This document shows, in pieces, positions 8,436-16,564 of a stretch of 30,406 nt of DNA. The first letter of the stretch is position 1, and each line of letters starts with the position of its first letter. The stretch covers positions 1 to 30,406 of IMG/VR virus record IMGVR_UViG_3300032893_000221; one strand, 5' to 3'. Source of the stretch: a virus. A program made the translations under genes and the position numbers. Under the pieces are notes generated by a model. The model saw nothing but the letters and a program-made list of their open reading frames with translations. It ran no database searches and was not told the DNA's origin.

Positions 8436-8840
8436 GTGTCCGACTCGGGAATTGCGGAGCTCGATGCCATGATTGCGACCTTGCGGCGCCTATCAGGTCC
8501 CAAAGTCGGCGAGCTCGTGGCGACGAAGGCGGCGCCCAAGGTCGATGCCGCTATCAAGGCGACGGCACGTTCGGGGACAACGCCAGAGGGTACGACGTGG
8601 AAGCCAAAGAAGGATGGTGGCAGACCGCTTGTGAACGCCGCGGCGGCCATCAGTACCAAAGGCCTCGGAAACCTCGTGGTGACCACGCTGACGGCGCCCA
8701 CATCGTTTCACCACAAGGGGCTTGGAGGAAAGCCCACGCGCCAAGTCATCCCCGATAGCGGAACGGTCCCTGATGGCGTAAAGAAAGCCGTCCTATCAGC
8801 GGCGACGGAAGTCTTCTCCGAGCTCACGAGGAGGACGTAA
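8436..8840 (+). CDS. Tail completion / virion morphogenesis protein, gpG-like
   Basis: This 134-residue protein starts at GTG 8436, immediately after the preceding TAG. The N-terminal half is helical; the middle contains a basic, glycine-rich stretch (TPEGTTWKPKKDGGRPLVN) followed by strands, then HHKGLGGKPTRQVIP. The motif of a basic GTxWxP segment with a later HxxG and RQ(V/I)P is characteristic of phage virion morphogenesis proteins such as Mu gpG and P2 gpS, which act at the head-tail junction or in tail completion. In Mu this gene lies before the protease; here it lies after the gp36-like connector, a modest reordering. Confidence 0.7.
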   Translation: MSDSGIAELDAMIATLRRLSGPKVGELVATKAAPKVDAAIKATARSGTTPEGTTWKPKKDGGRPLVNAAAAISTKGLGNLVVTTLTAPTSFHHKGLGGKPTRQVIPDSGTVPDGVKKAVLSAATEVFSELTRRT

Positions 8841-8844
8841 GGCC

Positions 8845-9717
8845 ATGCCCTTCGGGCCCCCTGGATTCACCGGTCCCACGTCCGAAAGCTCGCTCGTGGC
8901 GCTTGCGACGTCCCTACAGGCCTACTTCACGGCCATCGGCAACACGTCCCCCGTGTATCTCGGCCTCAAGTACCGTGACACCTGGGATACGTCGCGCGTC
9001 GTGGTCATCGACGGGGAGTTCGACGGCTCGAACACTCCGAAGGTGCGCTCCGCCGGGAAGTTCGGCGCCCCCTGGCAAAAGAACAGCACGAACCCGCGTG
9101 AGCTCGTCGCATGGTCGCGACCCGTGACGCTTTCGATTCGCGGCGTCGACGCGACGAACCCGGATTCGGAAGCGGCGCAAATTCAAGCGACCGAAAATCT
9201 CATCGAGGCGACGGTGCAGGGCCTACAGAACGCCATGACCGTGGATCCGGTGACGGGCGCCAATGTTGGGGTGGGTCAAGCCAACATCGATTGGGCCGAT
9301 AGCAAGGCCTTATGGGTAGATCCGGGCACCGCGACGCAACAGACATGGGGAAAAGAATTCATTGTAGGGTTTACCTACAAGTGTGTCTTCTTTGACCTCG
9401 CGGACTTCGTGACGGTGCCCTCTCCGAATCTGCAGAAGGGCCCGCTTCTGAACACCATGCAGAGCGGCATCAACGCCTTCGTGAAGTCCGCGGCGTCTGG
9501 CCCTGGCACTGCGGTCATCAGCGGCATGGGCTTCTGCAACCCAGCGCAGGTGGGTCAAAATCTCGTGCTCTCGGGCGCAGCATCGAGCGCCAATAACGGG
9601 GCCTTCCCTATCGTTGCATTCATGACGTTCAACACCCTCGTCATCTCGAACGCGCTCGCCGTGGCGCCCGATGCGAACAACGGTGCAATCGTGTGGAGCG
9701 TTCAGCCTCCCACGTAG
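8845..9717 (+). CDS. Head-tail joining or tail terminator protein with C-terminal beta domain
   Basis: The protein has 290 residues, with ATG 8845 four bases after the previous gene. It sits in the place of Mu gp37/gp38, between gpG and the sheath, where tail-terminator and neck proteins are expected. The first 200 residues mix helices and strands with no recognisable catalytic motif. Residues about 205-290 form a separate beta module (GTAVISGMGFCNPAQVGQ, NNGAFPIV, NGAIVW). This last piece looks like a small Ig-like or fibronectin-like decoration domain of a kind common on phage surface proteins. The family of the N-terminal part is not recognised; the joining role is inferred from gene order. 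Confidence 0.5.
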   Translation: MPFGPPGFTGPTSESSLVALATSLQAYFTAIGNTSPVYLGLKYRDTWDTSRVVVIDGEFDGSNTPKVRSAGKFGAPWQKNSTNPRELVAWSRPVTLSIRGVDATNPDSEAAQIQATENLIEATVQGLQNAMTVDPVTGANVGVGQANIDWADSKALWVDPGTATQQTWGKEFIVGFTYKCVFFDLADFVTVPSPNLQKGPLLNTMQSGINAFVKSAASGPGTAVISGMGFCNPAQVGQNLVLSGAASSANNGAFPIVAFMTFNTLVISNALAVAPDANNGAIVWSVQPPT

Positions 9718-9755
9718 ACCTTTGGTCCTAATGGCCAAGCCATAGAGGGCTTGAC

Positions 9756-11246
9756 ATGGGAATCCCTGCAGTCACGGTTAAGAAGAACCTCATAGGTGGT
9801 TCCCCAGCACTCCAGAGCACGCAAGGCATTCTTGCTGTCATCGCATCGGCGTCGACGGGCTCGGCCCTTCCGCCCACGATGCTTACGAACCAGACGCTCG
9901 CGACATCGACGTTTGGTTATGGGATGCTCCCCGAGTGCGCCGTATACGATATCAACGTCAGCGGTCTTCCCGTTGTGGCGTTGGCGGTCAACCCATCCGT
10001 TGCGGGCTCGTACTACCAAAGCACGTTCGTAAAGAACATCAGCGGGACGTCTACCTCCGTCGTTACGACAGGAGCGACGAATCCCTACCTGCACTATGAG
10101 GTGCAAATCAACATCGTCACCGGTGGGACCATCGGGACGGCTGGCATCACCTACACGTGGTCTGTCGACGGCGGCAACGTAGTCAGCCCCGTGACGGCCC
10201 TCGGGACGTCGTCCACGCTGTCGATTCCCAACACGGGCGTGAGCTTCGCCCTTGCGGCGGGCACGCTCACGGCGGGAGACAACTGGACCATCTACACGGA
10301 GCGCCCGCTTCTCAATAACGCGGACATTTCGACTGCGGTCGCGACCCTTGGCAACACGAAGCTGCCGTGGGAAGGCGTCCTCATCGATTGCCAGTACGGG
10401 ACCGGCACCGTGTCGCTTATCGATACGTGGCTCGCCGGGCGCGAGGCCAACGGACAATTCAACTTCGCCATCATCAACACCCGCTTCCTACTGGAGCCGA
10501 CGCCCACGGCGGAAGCTCCTTCCGTGTATGCTGCATCCATTACGGCGCAGTCAAATCAGGATTCCTCGAACCGGCTCTGTCTCTGCGCAGATGGGGGACT
10601 TCTAACGAGCCTCATCACGGGCTACACGACGAAGTTCCCCACGTCGCTTGCGCTTGCAGGGCAGACGATGGCGGTCACGCCGAACATCGGCACCGACCCG
10701 GCTTATGTGGGCCTTGGTCCCGTGGAAGGCTTCCAGATTAGCGCGAACGGGAACCCCAACGATTGGGATGAGTTCCTCTATCAGAGCCTCGACTCTGCGC
10801 GCCTAACGACGCTTCGCACCTTCGCAACGGGCGGGCCTACTGGCACATTCATCACGGACGCCAACGTGCTCATCTCTACGGGCTCGAATGTCTACTGGCT
10901 CCAATTGCTGCGCGTCCTAAACAAGGCGTGCTCGATTGCCTGGCAGATTCTCAATACGCAGCTCTCTCGCGGCGTGGCGACGGTCTACAACGCGACGACG
11001 GGCGCGGTGAACATCAAAGAGACAGCCGCGCAGACCATCGAGAATCTGGTCAACCCGGCGCTCCAGAGTGGCCTTTCGGGTCAGGTGACGGCGGTTCAAT
11101 TCCTACTGAATCGCGACGACAACTTGACCACGCCTAAGGCGCCCATCAACGCGCAGGTGGCGGTGGTCCCGCTGGTGTACCTCAAGAACATAATTGTTAC
11201 GGCCAGTCTCGTCCGAACCATCTCGGCCCCGGCGACGGGCGCATAG
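9756..11246 (+). CDS. Contractile tail sheath protein
   Basis: The protein has 496 residues. It is the polymer that surrounds the tail tube and contracts on infection, so its presence makes this a myovirus. The C-terminal region contains the typical sheath ending, with an inter-subunit strand near APINAQVAVVPLVYLKNIIV, after a domain with ALQSGLSGQVTAVQF. The N-terminal part contains an inserted beta module at about 108-183 (IVTGGTIGTAGITYTWSVDGG) homologous to that in the connector at 7653. Mu gpL is about 495 residues, so total length is normal. It is followed after 9 bases by the tail tube, the standard pair. Confidence 0.88.
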   Translation: MGIPAVTVKKNLIGGSPALQSTQGILAVIASASTGSALPPTMLTNQTLATSTFGYGMLPECAVYDINVSGLPVVALAVNPSVAGSYYQSTFVKNISGTSTSVVTTGATNPYLHYEVQINIVTGGTIGTAGITYTWSVDGGNVVSPVTALGTSSTLSIPNTGVSFALAAGTLTAGDNWTIYTERPLLNNADISTAVATLGNTKLPWEGVLIDCQYGTGTVSLIDTWLAGREANGQFNFAIINTRFLLEPTPTAEAPSVYAASITAQSNQDSSNRLCLCADGGLLTSLITGYTTKFPTSLALAGQTMAVTPNIGTDPAYVGLGPVEGFQISANGNPNDWDEFLYQSLDSARLTTLRTFATGGPTGTFITDANVLISTGSNVYWLQLLRVLNKACSIAWQILNTQLSRGVATVYNATTGAVNIKETAAQTIENLVNPALQSGLSGQVTAVQFLLNRDDNLTTPKAPINAQVAVVPLVYLKNIIVTASLVRTISAPATGA

Positions 11247-11255
11247 GAGTCGATT

Positions 11256-11777
11256 ATGGGTGCAGGCGCTGACGAGATTTTCCGTATCGGTGGCTTTATG
11301 CTCTCGCGCACGAGCGTCAAAACGCTTGTCGACGGCGTGCCGTACACCGGTATCGTCGAGGTGAACGGCGAAGAGGCGCGCGAAGGCGAAATCGTCCACG
11401 GCCAACGCACCGACGGTACACCCTTGGGCCTCACGTCAGGCCTCTATATGCCGGGGCCGTTGACGTTCAAAACGTACATCGATTCAGGCGAGCAGATGTT
11501 GCAGCAACTGTCCGTCCTCGGCCTTGGCAGCTTTGGCAACTACCTGTTCACGTTCATCCTGGAGATTTTCGAGAACCCACTTCTGCCTGCGATGACCTTG
11601 ACGTGGAATAAGGTCAAAATCGAGAAGCGGAAATTCGCACTGCCGACAGATACCACCGCACTCATGTACGAATTTGAGTGCAAGCACCTTGGAATGCAGG
11701 GTGTGGGCGCTGGCGTGGGCCTCTTTGGTCTACCGAGCCAGCTTGCCAACGTTTCGAGCATCACGAACGGACTCTAA
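11256..11777 (+). CDS. Tail tube protein
   Basis: The protein has 173 residues and starts at ATG 11256, with AGGAG overlapping the sheath stop region. It is beta-rich with motifs such as GQRTDGTPLGLTSGLYMPG and LTWNKVKIEKRKF, consistent with the beta-barrel of stacked-ring tail tubes (Mu gpM class). The tube is the DNA channel inside the sheath. Position right after the sheath and before the chaperone pair is the conserved order. The following 112 bases are non-coding and unusually structured (see separate entry). Confidence 0.8.
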   Translation: MGAGADEIFRIGGFMLSRTSVKTLVDGVPYTGIVEVNGEEAREGEIVHGQRTDGTPLGLTSGLYMPGPLTFKTYIDSGEQMLQQLSVLGLGSFGNYLFTFILEIFENPLLPAMTLTWNKVKIEKRKFALPTDTTALMYEFECKHLGMQGVGAGVGLFGLPSQLANVSSITNGL

Positions 11778-11857
11778 CGGGACTTCGGAGCGAGAGGGGT
11801 TGGCCGACTCCTCGCCTCCCGGCCGTGGCGGGCGGCCGTCAGCTCCGGAGAGTCCCG
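11778..11857 (+). promoter_or_regulatory. Branched RNA/DNA structure in tube-chaperone gap
   Basis: The gap after the tail tube contains a long inverted repeat. CGGGACT (11778-11784) pairs with AGTCCCG (11851-11857), and CGGAGC (11786-11791) with GCTCCG (11842-11847), interrupted by a T and a GAG bulge. Inside are a second hairpin CGGCCG/CGGCCG (11820-11825 with 11833-11838, 7-nt loop) and a possible GAGG/CCTC pair. No T-run follows, so it is not a standard terminator. An intercistronic processing or mRNA-stability element, or a partial attenuator adjusting tube versus chaperone levels, would fit. The function is unknown. Confidence 0.55.
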
Positions 11858-11889
11858 CCAACTAATTTGGACACGAGGAGGAGGACATC

Positions 11890-12330
11890 ATGGGACTGGA
11901 CGAGGGACGGCAAAGCCGTCTTGCGGAACTTCGCGCGTTGGACGCGGAACGTGAGGCAAAGGCGCAAGAGGCGGCAGAAGAGCGAGAGCTTGAAGCGAGA
12001 GAGCTCGCCTTCTCTCTTGAGCAGAAGGGCCTAAAAGAGGGCCACGACTTCAAGGTGCTCGTGAGCGCCATCGGAGGCGTATTCGCCATCCGAAAGCCTG
12101 ATGGGAAGGCGATTCGCAATTGGGAGCTCGCGTCAGAAAAGCAGAAACTCTCCCTCGAATGGCAAATTGGTCTCCTTCGAAACTACATCGTCGAGCCCGA
12201 TGAGAAGTCCCCCACGAAAGGCATCCAGTGGGCGCAGCTTTCTGCGCAGCGCCCCGGGCTTTGCTGGAAGGCGTCGACGGCGTTCGTGGAACTGATGGGC
12301 GTCGATGTCGAGGAGCGCCAAAAAAAATAA
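11890..12330 (+). CDS. Tail assembly chaperone, upstream frame (lambda G / Mu gp41-like)
   Basis: The protein has 146 residues from ATG 11890, with GAGGAGGAGGAC just upstream, a very strong ribosome site. Residues 5-50 are a charged Ala/Glu/Arg helix. The rest is a compact mixed domain (DFKVLVSAIGGVFAIRKP, LSLEWQIGLLRNY). Tail assembly chaperones coat the tape measure protein during tail polymerisation and are absent from the finished particle. The gene ends with a run of eight A's followed at once by TAA, and a second frame (12327-12569) lies in the -1 register, as in lambda G/GT. It precedes the tape measure gene, as expected. Confidence 0.72.
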   Translation: MGLDEGRQSRLAELRALDAEREAKAQEAAEERELEARELAFSLEQKGLKEGHDFKVLVSAIGGVFAIRKPDGKAIRNWELASEKQKLSLEWQIGLLRNYIVEPDEKSPTKGIQWAQLSAQRPGLCWKASTAFVELMGVDVEERQKK

Positions 12331-12366
12331 TCGCGCAGTGGAAGGAATCCCGTAGCGCTCCACTGC
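12321..12366 (+). promoter_or_regulatory. Programmed -1 ribosomal frameshift signal
   Basis: The upstream gene reads CAA AAA AAA TAA, so the heptamer A AAA AAA (12321-12327) is in the canonical register with the stop immediately after. Seven bases later an 8-bp perfect stem, GCAGTGGA (12335-12342) with TCCACTGC (12359-12366), closes a 16-base loop. Slippery heptamer, short spacer and stem-loop are the three known parts of such signals. All are visible directly; usage is inferred. Confidence 0.8.
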
Positions 12367-12569
12367 TAGCGGCAAAAGCGTTGCGGGCTTTCTGGCATGT
12401 GTCGCCCACGGACAGGGCCTCCGAAGAAATGCATGACCTTGCAACCGTGGGGGCGCTTCGCATCAACGAGCTGGTAGCTCACTCGGTGGGCATGGTGGAA
12501 AAGCCCATGACCATCCAGCTCCTCGCCGGCCCCACGGGGGTGACGCCCTACGAGCTTCCCAAAGAGTGA
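12327..12569 (+). CDS. Tail assembly chaperone, -1 frame extension (GT-type fusion)
   Basis: This frame supplies the C-terminal 80 residues of a 226-residue fusion when ribosomes slip back one base at the A-run. After the shift the protein continues IIAQWKES and ends LPKE at 12569. The frame is open upstream only inside the previous gene (from a GTG at 12228) and has no good ribosome site of its own, so independent translation is unlikely. The extension is mostly helical and ends in a Pro/Gly segment, similar in size to the T part of lambda GT. The fusion is expected at low ratio and bridges tape measure to tube subunits. Confidence 0.75.
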   Translation: MIAQWKESRSAPLLAAKALRAFWHVSPTDRASEEMHDLATVGALRINELVAHSVGMVEKPMTIQLLAGPTGVTPYELPKE

Positions 12570-12604
12570 ACCTCATGACGATTGCCCATAAATAAGAGGC
12601 TCGC

Positions 12605-14620
12605 ATGGCGGACAACACGGCGACATTTGCACTTCGCATCGATGCCGATGGTGAGCCTGCGGCGGAAGCGGCGGCGGAACTTGAGAGGTTCCGAGGCGCC
12701 ATCGAAAAGAGTCAGCAAGCGGTCAACGATTACCGAAAATCGCTCCGTATGCTCAAAGGCACTTCCGACGAGGTACGAGATGCGCGCGAAAAGTTGAAAG
12801 CGGCCATCGCCCTCGAGCAAGGGAAGATTGCGCAGAACAATCTCGCCATCCTGAAGCTTGGAGGCTCCTATGAAAAGCTTGCCCGTGCTGCGCGCAAGAA
12901 CCGTGATGCCACCGAAGCCAACAAGCACGCGATTGCGGCCATAGGCGGCCCCGTGAAGGTCATGGCCGAGCGTTTCGACAGCGTTAAGGCGATGCTCCCC
13001 GCCCTCGCCACGGGATGGGGCGCATTCGCCGCAGCCATTGCCGTCAGCGTCACGGCTATCGGCCTCGCCACGGCGGCCATCGGGGGTCTTCTCGTCAAAT
13101 TCAACGAATGGCTTGCGACGACGGCGGACGCGAACCGAAATCTGCGCCTCACGCGCGAGGCCTTCGCAGGCAACACGAAGAATGCGGAGGCGTGGGGCCA
13201 CATCATCGATTGGGCGAGCGAAAAGACGGCCCTCACCACTGCGCAACTGAATCAACTTGTCATCGCGACCGAGAAGACGTTCCGAGGCTTCCGCCTTTCG
13301 GGCCAAGGGATGGTCGATGCCTTCAAGGCCACGAGCATGGCGGCAGGGGCGGGGCGCGAGGACGTGGCGGACTTCTTCAAGGAGCTCCTCGAGCGAGGGA
13401 AGCTCAGCGGGCGCTCGTTCATCGCCTTTCCGGACCTTGCACGCTTTCGCAACGCAGGCATCGACGTAACGAAGGTTTACAAGGAGCTTGGCATCTCCTC
13501 TGCGCAAGGCCTCCGAGGGAGCCTTGTGTCGACGGACAAGCTCGCCGCGGCGCTGGCCAAAGTGGCGGACAATCGGTTTGCCGAAATCAACGCTAAGAAG
13601 ATGCTTTCATTGGGAAATCAATGGGACAGACTGAAGGACAATTTCACCCGTTTCACGAATGACCTTTCGGCGGAGGGGGGAGCGCTGGAGCCGCTGCTCA
13701 AGGCCCTGAAACAGGTAGCCGACCTCTTCGACCTGACCACGGAGAGCGGCCAAGAGCTCAAGAGAGTCATTACGGCTTACGGAGGGGCCATCTCCACGGC
13801 CATTGTGGCGAATTTGCCGGCCATCAAATCGTTCGTGGTCGAGGGAATTCGTATTGCGGGCCTTTTCCTCGAGGCGACCGCCGCCGTCGTGCGCTTTTCG
13901 CAGTCGGGAACGGGGCTTTTCCTCATCCAATCCACCCTTACGGCCCTTGCAGCGACGATGGCGGGGATTGTCATTGTAGGCGCTGCCGTCGCTGCAGCAT
14001 TCGTGGCCATCGGCGCCGCCATTGTCGGCCTTGGGAAGCTGGTAGAGGTGACCGTTGACCCCTTCTTTGCACTCACGCGAATGGACTGGGCAAGCATCGG
14101 AACCGCCATCGTCGACGGCATCAAATCGGGCCTCGAGGCGGCCATCGGCGGCCTAAAGGCAGCCGTTGCCGACATGGGCGAGGGCATCAAATCCACGTTC
14201 AAGGAGATTCTAGGCATCTCGAGTCCCTCGAAGGCTTTTGCAAGGTACGGCCTACAATCCGGGCAGGGCTACCAGCAGGGCATCAAGGCGGCATCGGGCC
14301 CCGTCGCCTCATCGTCGGCCGCCATGGCCACTACAGCGACTTCGGCCGTCGCCTCGACGTCATCCCCATCGGCCACGGCAGCGGCCGCGCAGGCGCCTCC
14401 CTCGTCGTCGCAATCGGCCCCCTCCCAAGCGGCGTCTTCTGGGCGCACCGTCACCGTGGGCACGATCGAGAACCACTTCCACATCTCGGGCGGCAACGCC
14501 GAAGAGGTAAAGGCGGCGCTCTCGTCGCACTCGTTCCTCGAGGACTTCGGGACGACGATTCGCCAGCTCCTACAGTCGCAAGGCTACCCCACGGGAACTC
14601 CCGCCACTTCAGGAGGCTAG
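12605..14620 (+). CDS. Tape measure protein
   Basis: The protein has 671 residues from ATG 12605. The first 115 residues are a charged coiled-coil-like helix. A long hydrophobic segment (about 133-164) and another (about 438-480) follow, with alternating helices between them, then the GISSPSKAF segment seen near the ends of many tape measure proteins. A Ser/Ala/Pro low-complexity linker at about 566-615 leads to a short C-terminal beta/helix piece. Tape measures fill the tail lumen, set its length, and insert into the host membrane during DNA ejection. Position after the chaperone pair is diagnostic. The protein is fairly short, suggesting a tail of modest length. An AGGAGG at its end serves the next gene. 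Confidence 0.88.
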   Translation: MADNTATFALRIDADGEPAAEAAAELERFRGAIEKSQQAVNDYRKSLRMLKGTSDEVRDAREKLKAAIALEQGKIAQNNLAILKLGGSYEKLARAARKNRDATEANKHAIAAIGGPVKVMAERFDSVKAMLPALATGWGAFAAAIAVSVTAIGLATAAIGGLLVKFNEWLATTADANRNLRLTREAFAGNTKNAEAWGHIIDWASEKTALTTAQLNQLVIATEKTFRGFRLSGQGMVDAFKATSMAAGAGREDVADFFKELLERGKLSGRSFIAFPDLARFRNAGIDVTKVYKELGISSAQGLRGSLVSTDKLAAALAKVADNRFAEINAKKMLSLGNQWDRLKDNFTRFTNDLSAEGGALEPLLKALKQVADLFDLTTESGQELKRVITAYGGAISTAIVANLPAIKSFVVEGIRIAGLFLEATAAVVRFSQSGTGLFLIQSTLTALAATMAGIVIVGAAVAAAFVAIGAAIVGLGKLVEVTVDPFFALTRMDWASIGTAIVDGIKSGLEAAIGGLKAAVADMGEGIKSTFKEILGISSPSKAFARYGLQSGQGYQQGIKAASGPVASSSAAMATTATSAVASTSSPSATAAAAQAPPSSSQSAPSQAASSGRTVTVGTIENHFHISGGNAEEVKAALSSHSFLEDFGTTIRQLLQSQGYPTGTPATSGG

Positions 14621-14621
14621 G

Positions 14622-15290
14622 ATGGGCGAAATCCTTCCCGCAATTGCCCCCGGCATCGGTGACGGGAACTTTCCCTATCCGGCCCTGAACCAGGTTGACC
14701 TCCCGGGGGCCAGCTCGATTACCCAAGAGGGCCCCTATATCAACGGCGTCCACATGCCCGGCCAGTGGCTGCTTACGCGAGCGGTGCGGGAATTCGGGTG
14801 GCAACAGCAACGGCAGAACTTCATGACGGGCGCCGTGCTCGTTCCCATCGGCGACCCCCTGGCGCCTATCGAGTACGAGGTGCGGATTTGGGAGGATGGA
14901 ACCATGGGGCTTTTTCGCGCCATGCTCCAAACGCTCCTAAAAAAACCCGTCGTCGCCCTCGGGGCTGCGATTCCCATCTCGGCGGCACTTGGCATCGATG
15001 ACCCACTCCTAAAGGACTTGGGAATTGCGAACGTCGTCGTCGCCTTCGTCGACATTCCGAAGAACCCGCTCGTTTCATCCGGCGGCAAAGGCCCATGGGT
15101 AGGCCGCGTCGGGTTCATCGAATACCGCCAACCCTTGCCGGCGCTCCCGTTGCCTGACCAGACCATCCCCAGTCCTGGCGCCCTCACGCCCCCCGCATCG
15201 AGCAACCTCGCCACGGCGCAAGCGAGCGTCACTGCGGGCGCCAGCGCGCTTCAGAGCACGGCCGCGCGAGCCTTCGTGCCCCCGCGATGA
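14622..15290 (+). CDS. Baseplate/tail protein after tape measure (Mu gp43 position)
   Basis: The protein has 222 residues; ATG 14622 is preceded by AGGAGG at 14611-14616. The core includes FGWQQQRQNFMTGAVLVPIG followed by an IEYEVRIWEDGTM strand pair and a helix. This 'aromatic-G-W, then TGAxxxPxG, then xVxIW' pattern resembles a group of uncharacterised baseplate proteins found next to tape measure genes in myoviruses. The C-terminal 50 residues are Pro/Ala/Ser-rich. Its place corresponds to Mu gp43 (gpN), historically called a DNA circularisation protein, but a structural role at the baseplate/tube junction is more likely. The gene overlaps the next by ATGA. Confidence 0.55.
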   Translation: MGEILPAIAPGIGDGNFPYPALNQVDLPGASSITQEGPYINGVHMPGQWLLTRAVREFGWQQQRQNFMTGAVLVPIGDPLAPIEYEVRIWEDGTMGLFRAMLQTLLKKPVVALGAAIPISAALGIDDPLLKDLGIANVVVAFVDIPKNPLVSSGGKGPWVGRVGFIEYRQPLPALPLPDQTIPSPGALTPPASSNLATAQASVTAGASALQSTAARAFVPPR

Positions 15291-16561
15291 CTACGCCGCT
15301 CACGCTCGCGCCCCTCGTGGGCCTCCCTTACCAAGTGGTGAAGGCCCGACTGCTCACCCTATCGACGGGCGCTTGGATTCTTGACGTCGAGTTGAGCGCC
15401 GACGCCATCTCCCAACAGGGGATGCCCTCTGGCAAATGCACATGCATCATCGGAGGCGCCCCCTTCGTCGGCACCATCGACGCGGCATCGAGCGGCCAGT
15501 TTGGCCCCACGGGCTTCGTGCGCGTCGTCGCCGGTGGGAACGGGTGGAGCAAGTCCGCTCCCGCCCAAGACTGGCACGCGGACAACGGCGTTCTTTCGAC
15601 GATTGTCTATGAAGCGACGGCGCTCGCCGTGGGCGAAACGCTGGTGGACCTCTCGCCTTCGATTCTCGGCGTGGACGTCGTTTATAATGGCAATGACCCG
15701 GCCGTCGCAGTGTTCGGGGACGCGGCGTGGTTCGTCGACCCGACGGGCATGACCTTCGTAGGCCCGCGACCTCCCGCCATTGCAGACCCGACGCTGTCGA
15801 TTCGCGATTGGGACCCCATACGACAGACCGTACATTTCTCGTGCGAGGCACCACTTTTCCCAAATACCACGCTTATCGATACGCGGTTCAAGGCACCGCT
15901 GACGGTGTGGAACGTCGAGCAAATCTTCGACGGGGACGGGTCGCACGGGTGGGCATGGACGGGAGCGGCGGATACGCCGTTCATCATCGAGGAATTGAAG
16001 GCGGCCACACTCCAGTGGACGCGCGCGAGCTTCCTGCGCGTCTACCGGTATCGCCTTGTAGTCTACCTGGGGACTGGACCCGGCGGCGGCCCTCCGAGAA
16101 TGGCACTCCAAGCCGTCACCCCATCGTCCGGCGTACCGAACATCGTCCCGATTGCCCCCTGGAGCGGCGTGGCGGGCGTCGTGTCGGAGCTCGCGCCCTC
16201 GCAAGAAGTGCTCGTCACCTTCGAGAACGCCGACCCGACCCTTCCGCGCGTCGTTGGCTACAGCCTGGTGTCACCGACCGGGCTTGGCGTCGGCCTTCCC
16301 CTCACGACGAGCATGGACGCCCAAACGGAGCTCGACGTGGGGCCCACGTGCCCGGTGGTCAAGGTGGGCGGCGGGACGGATTTTGTCGTGCAAGAGACGC
16401 CCTACAATGCGCTTCTCGCGGCCCTCACGACCTTTGCGGCGGCATTGGCCTCTGGGGCATCTTCGCCCCCGCTGACACCCGTGGGAACGGCGGGCACGGC
16501 ATTGCAAACCGCACTCGGGGCCCTGCCGCCGCCGGCAACCGTGAAAACGAAAGTGGGGTGA
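15287..16561 (+). CDS. Baseplate hub/spike protein (gp44-45 / gpV-like)
   Basis: The protein has 424 residues. The first two thirds form a mixed domain without a recognised motif. Residues about 306-325 contain EVLVTFENADPTLPRVVGY, very close to the OB-fold signature of central spike proteins ('EVLVxFExGDPxxPxVxG'). After this a short beta region and an Ala/Pro-rich end follow. Spike and hub proteins sit at the tail tip and puncture the outer membrane. In Mu, hub (gp44) and spike (gp45) are separate; here one protein of intermediate length occupies the slot, so it may combine functions or the hub could be the upstream gene. The OB signature supports the call; the fusion is inferred. Confidence 0.65.
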   Translation: MTTPLTLAPLVGLPYQVVKARLLTLSTGAWILDVELSADAISQQGMPSGKCTCIIGGAPFVGTIDAASSGQFGPTGFVRVVAGGNGWSKSAPAQDWHADNGVLSTIVYEATALAVGETLVDLSPSILGVDVVYNGNDPAVAVFGDAAWFVDPTGMTFVGPRPPAIADPTLSIRDWDPIRQTVHFSCEAPLFPNTTLIDTRFKAPLTVWNVEQIFDGDGSHGWAWTGAADTPFIIEELKAATLQWTRASFLRVYRYRLVVYLGTGPGGGPPRMALQAVTPSSGVPNIVPIAPWSGVAGVVSELAPSQEVLVTFENADPTLPRVVGYSLVSPTGLGVGLPLTTSMDAQTELDVGPTCPVVKVGGGTDFVVQETPYNALLAALTTFAAALASGASSPPLTPVGTAGTALQTALGALPPPATVKTKVG

Positions 16562-16564
16562 GCC

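Noticed and set aside
9702-10457. 251-residue minus frame opposite the sheath gene
   Set aside because: Arg/Gly-rich composition typical of reverse-frame shadows.
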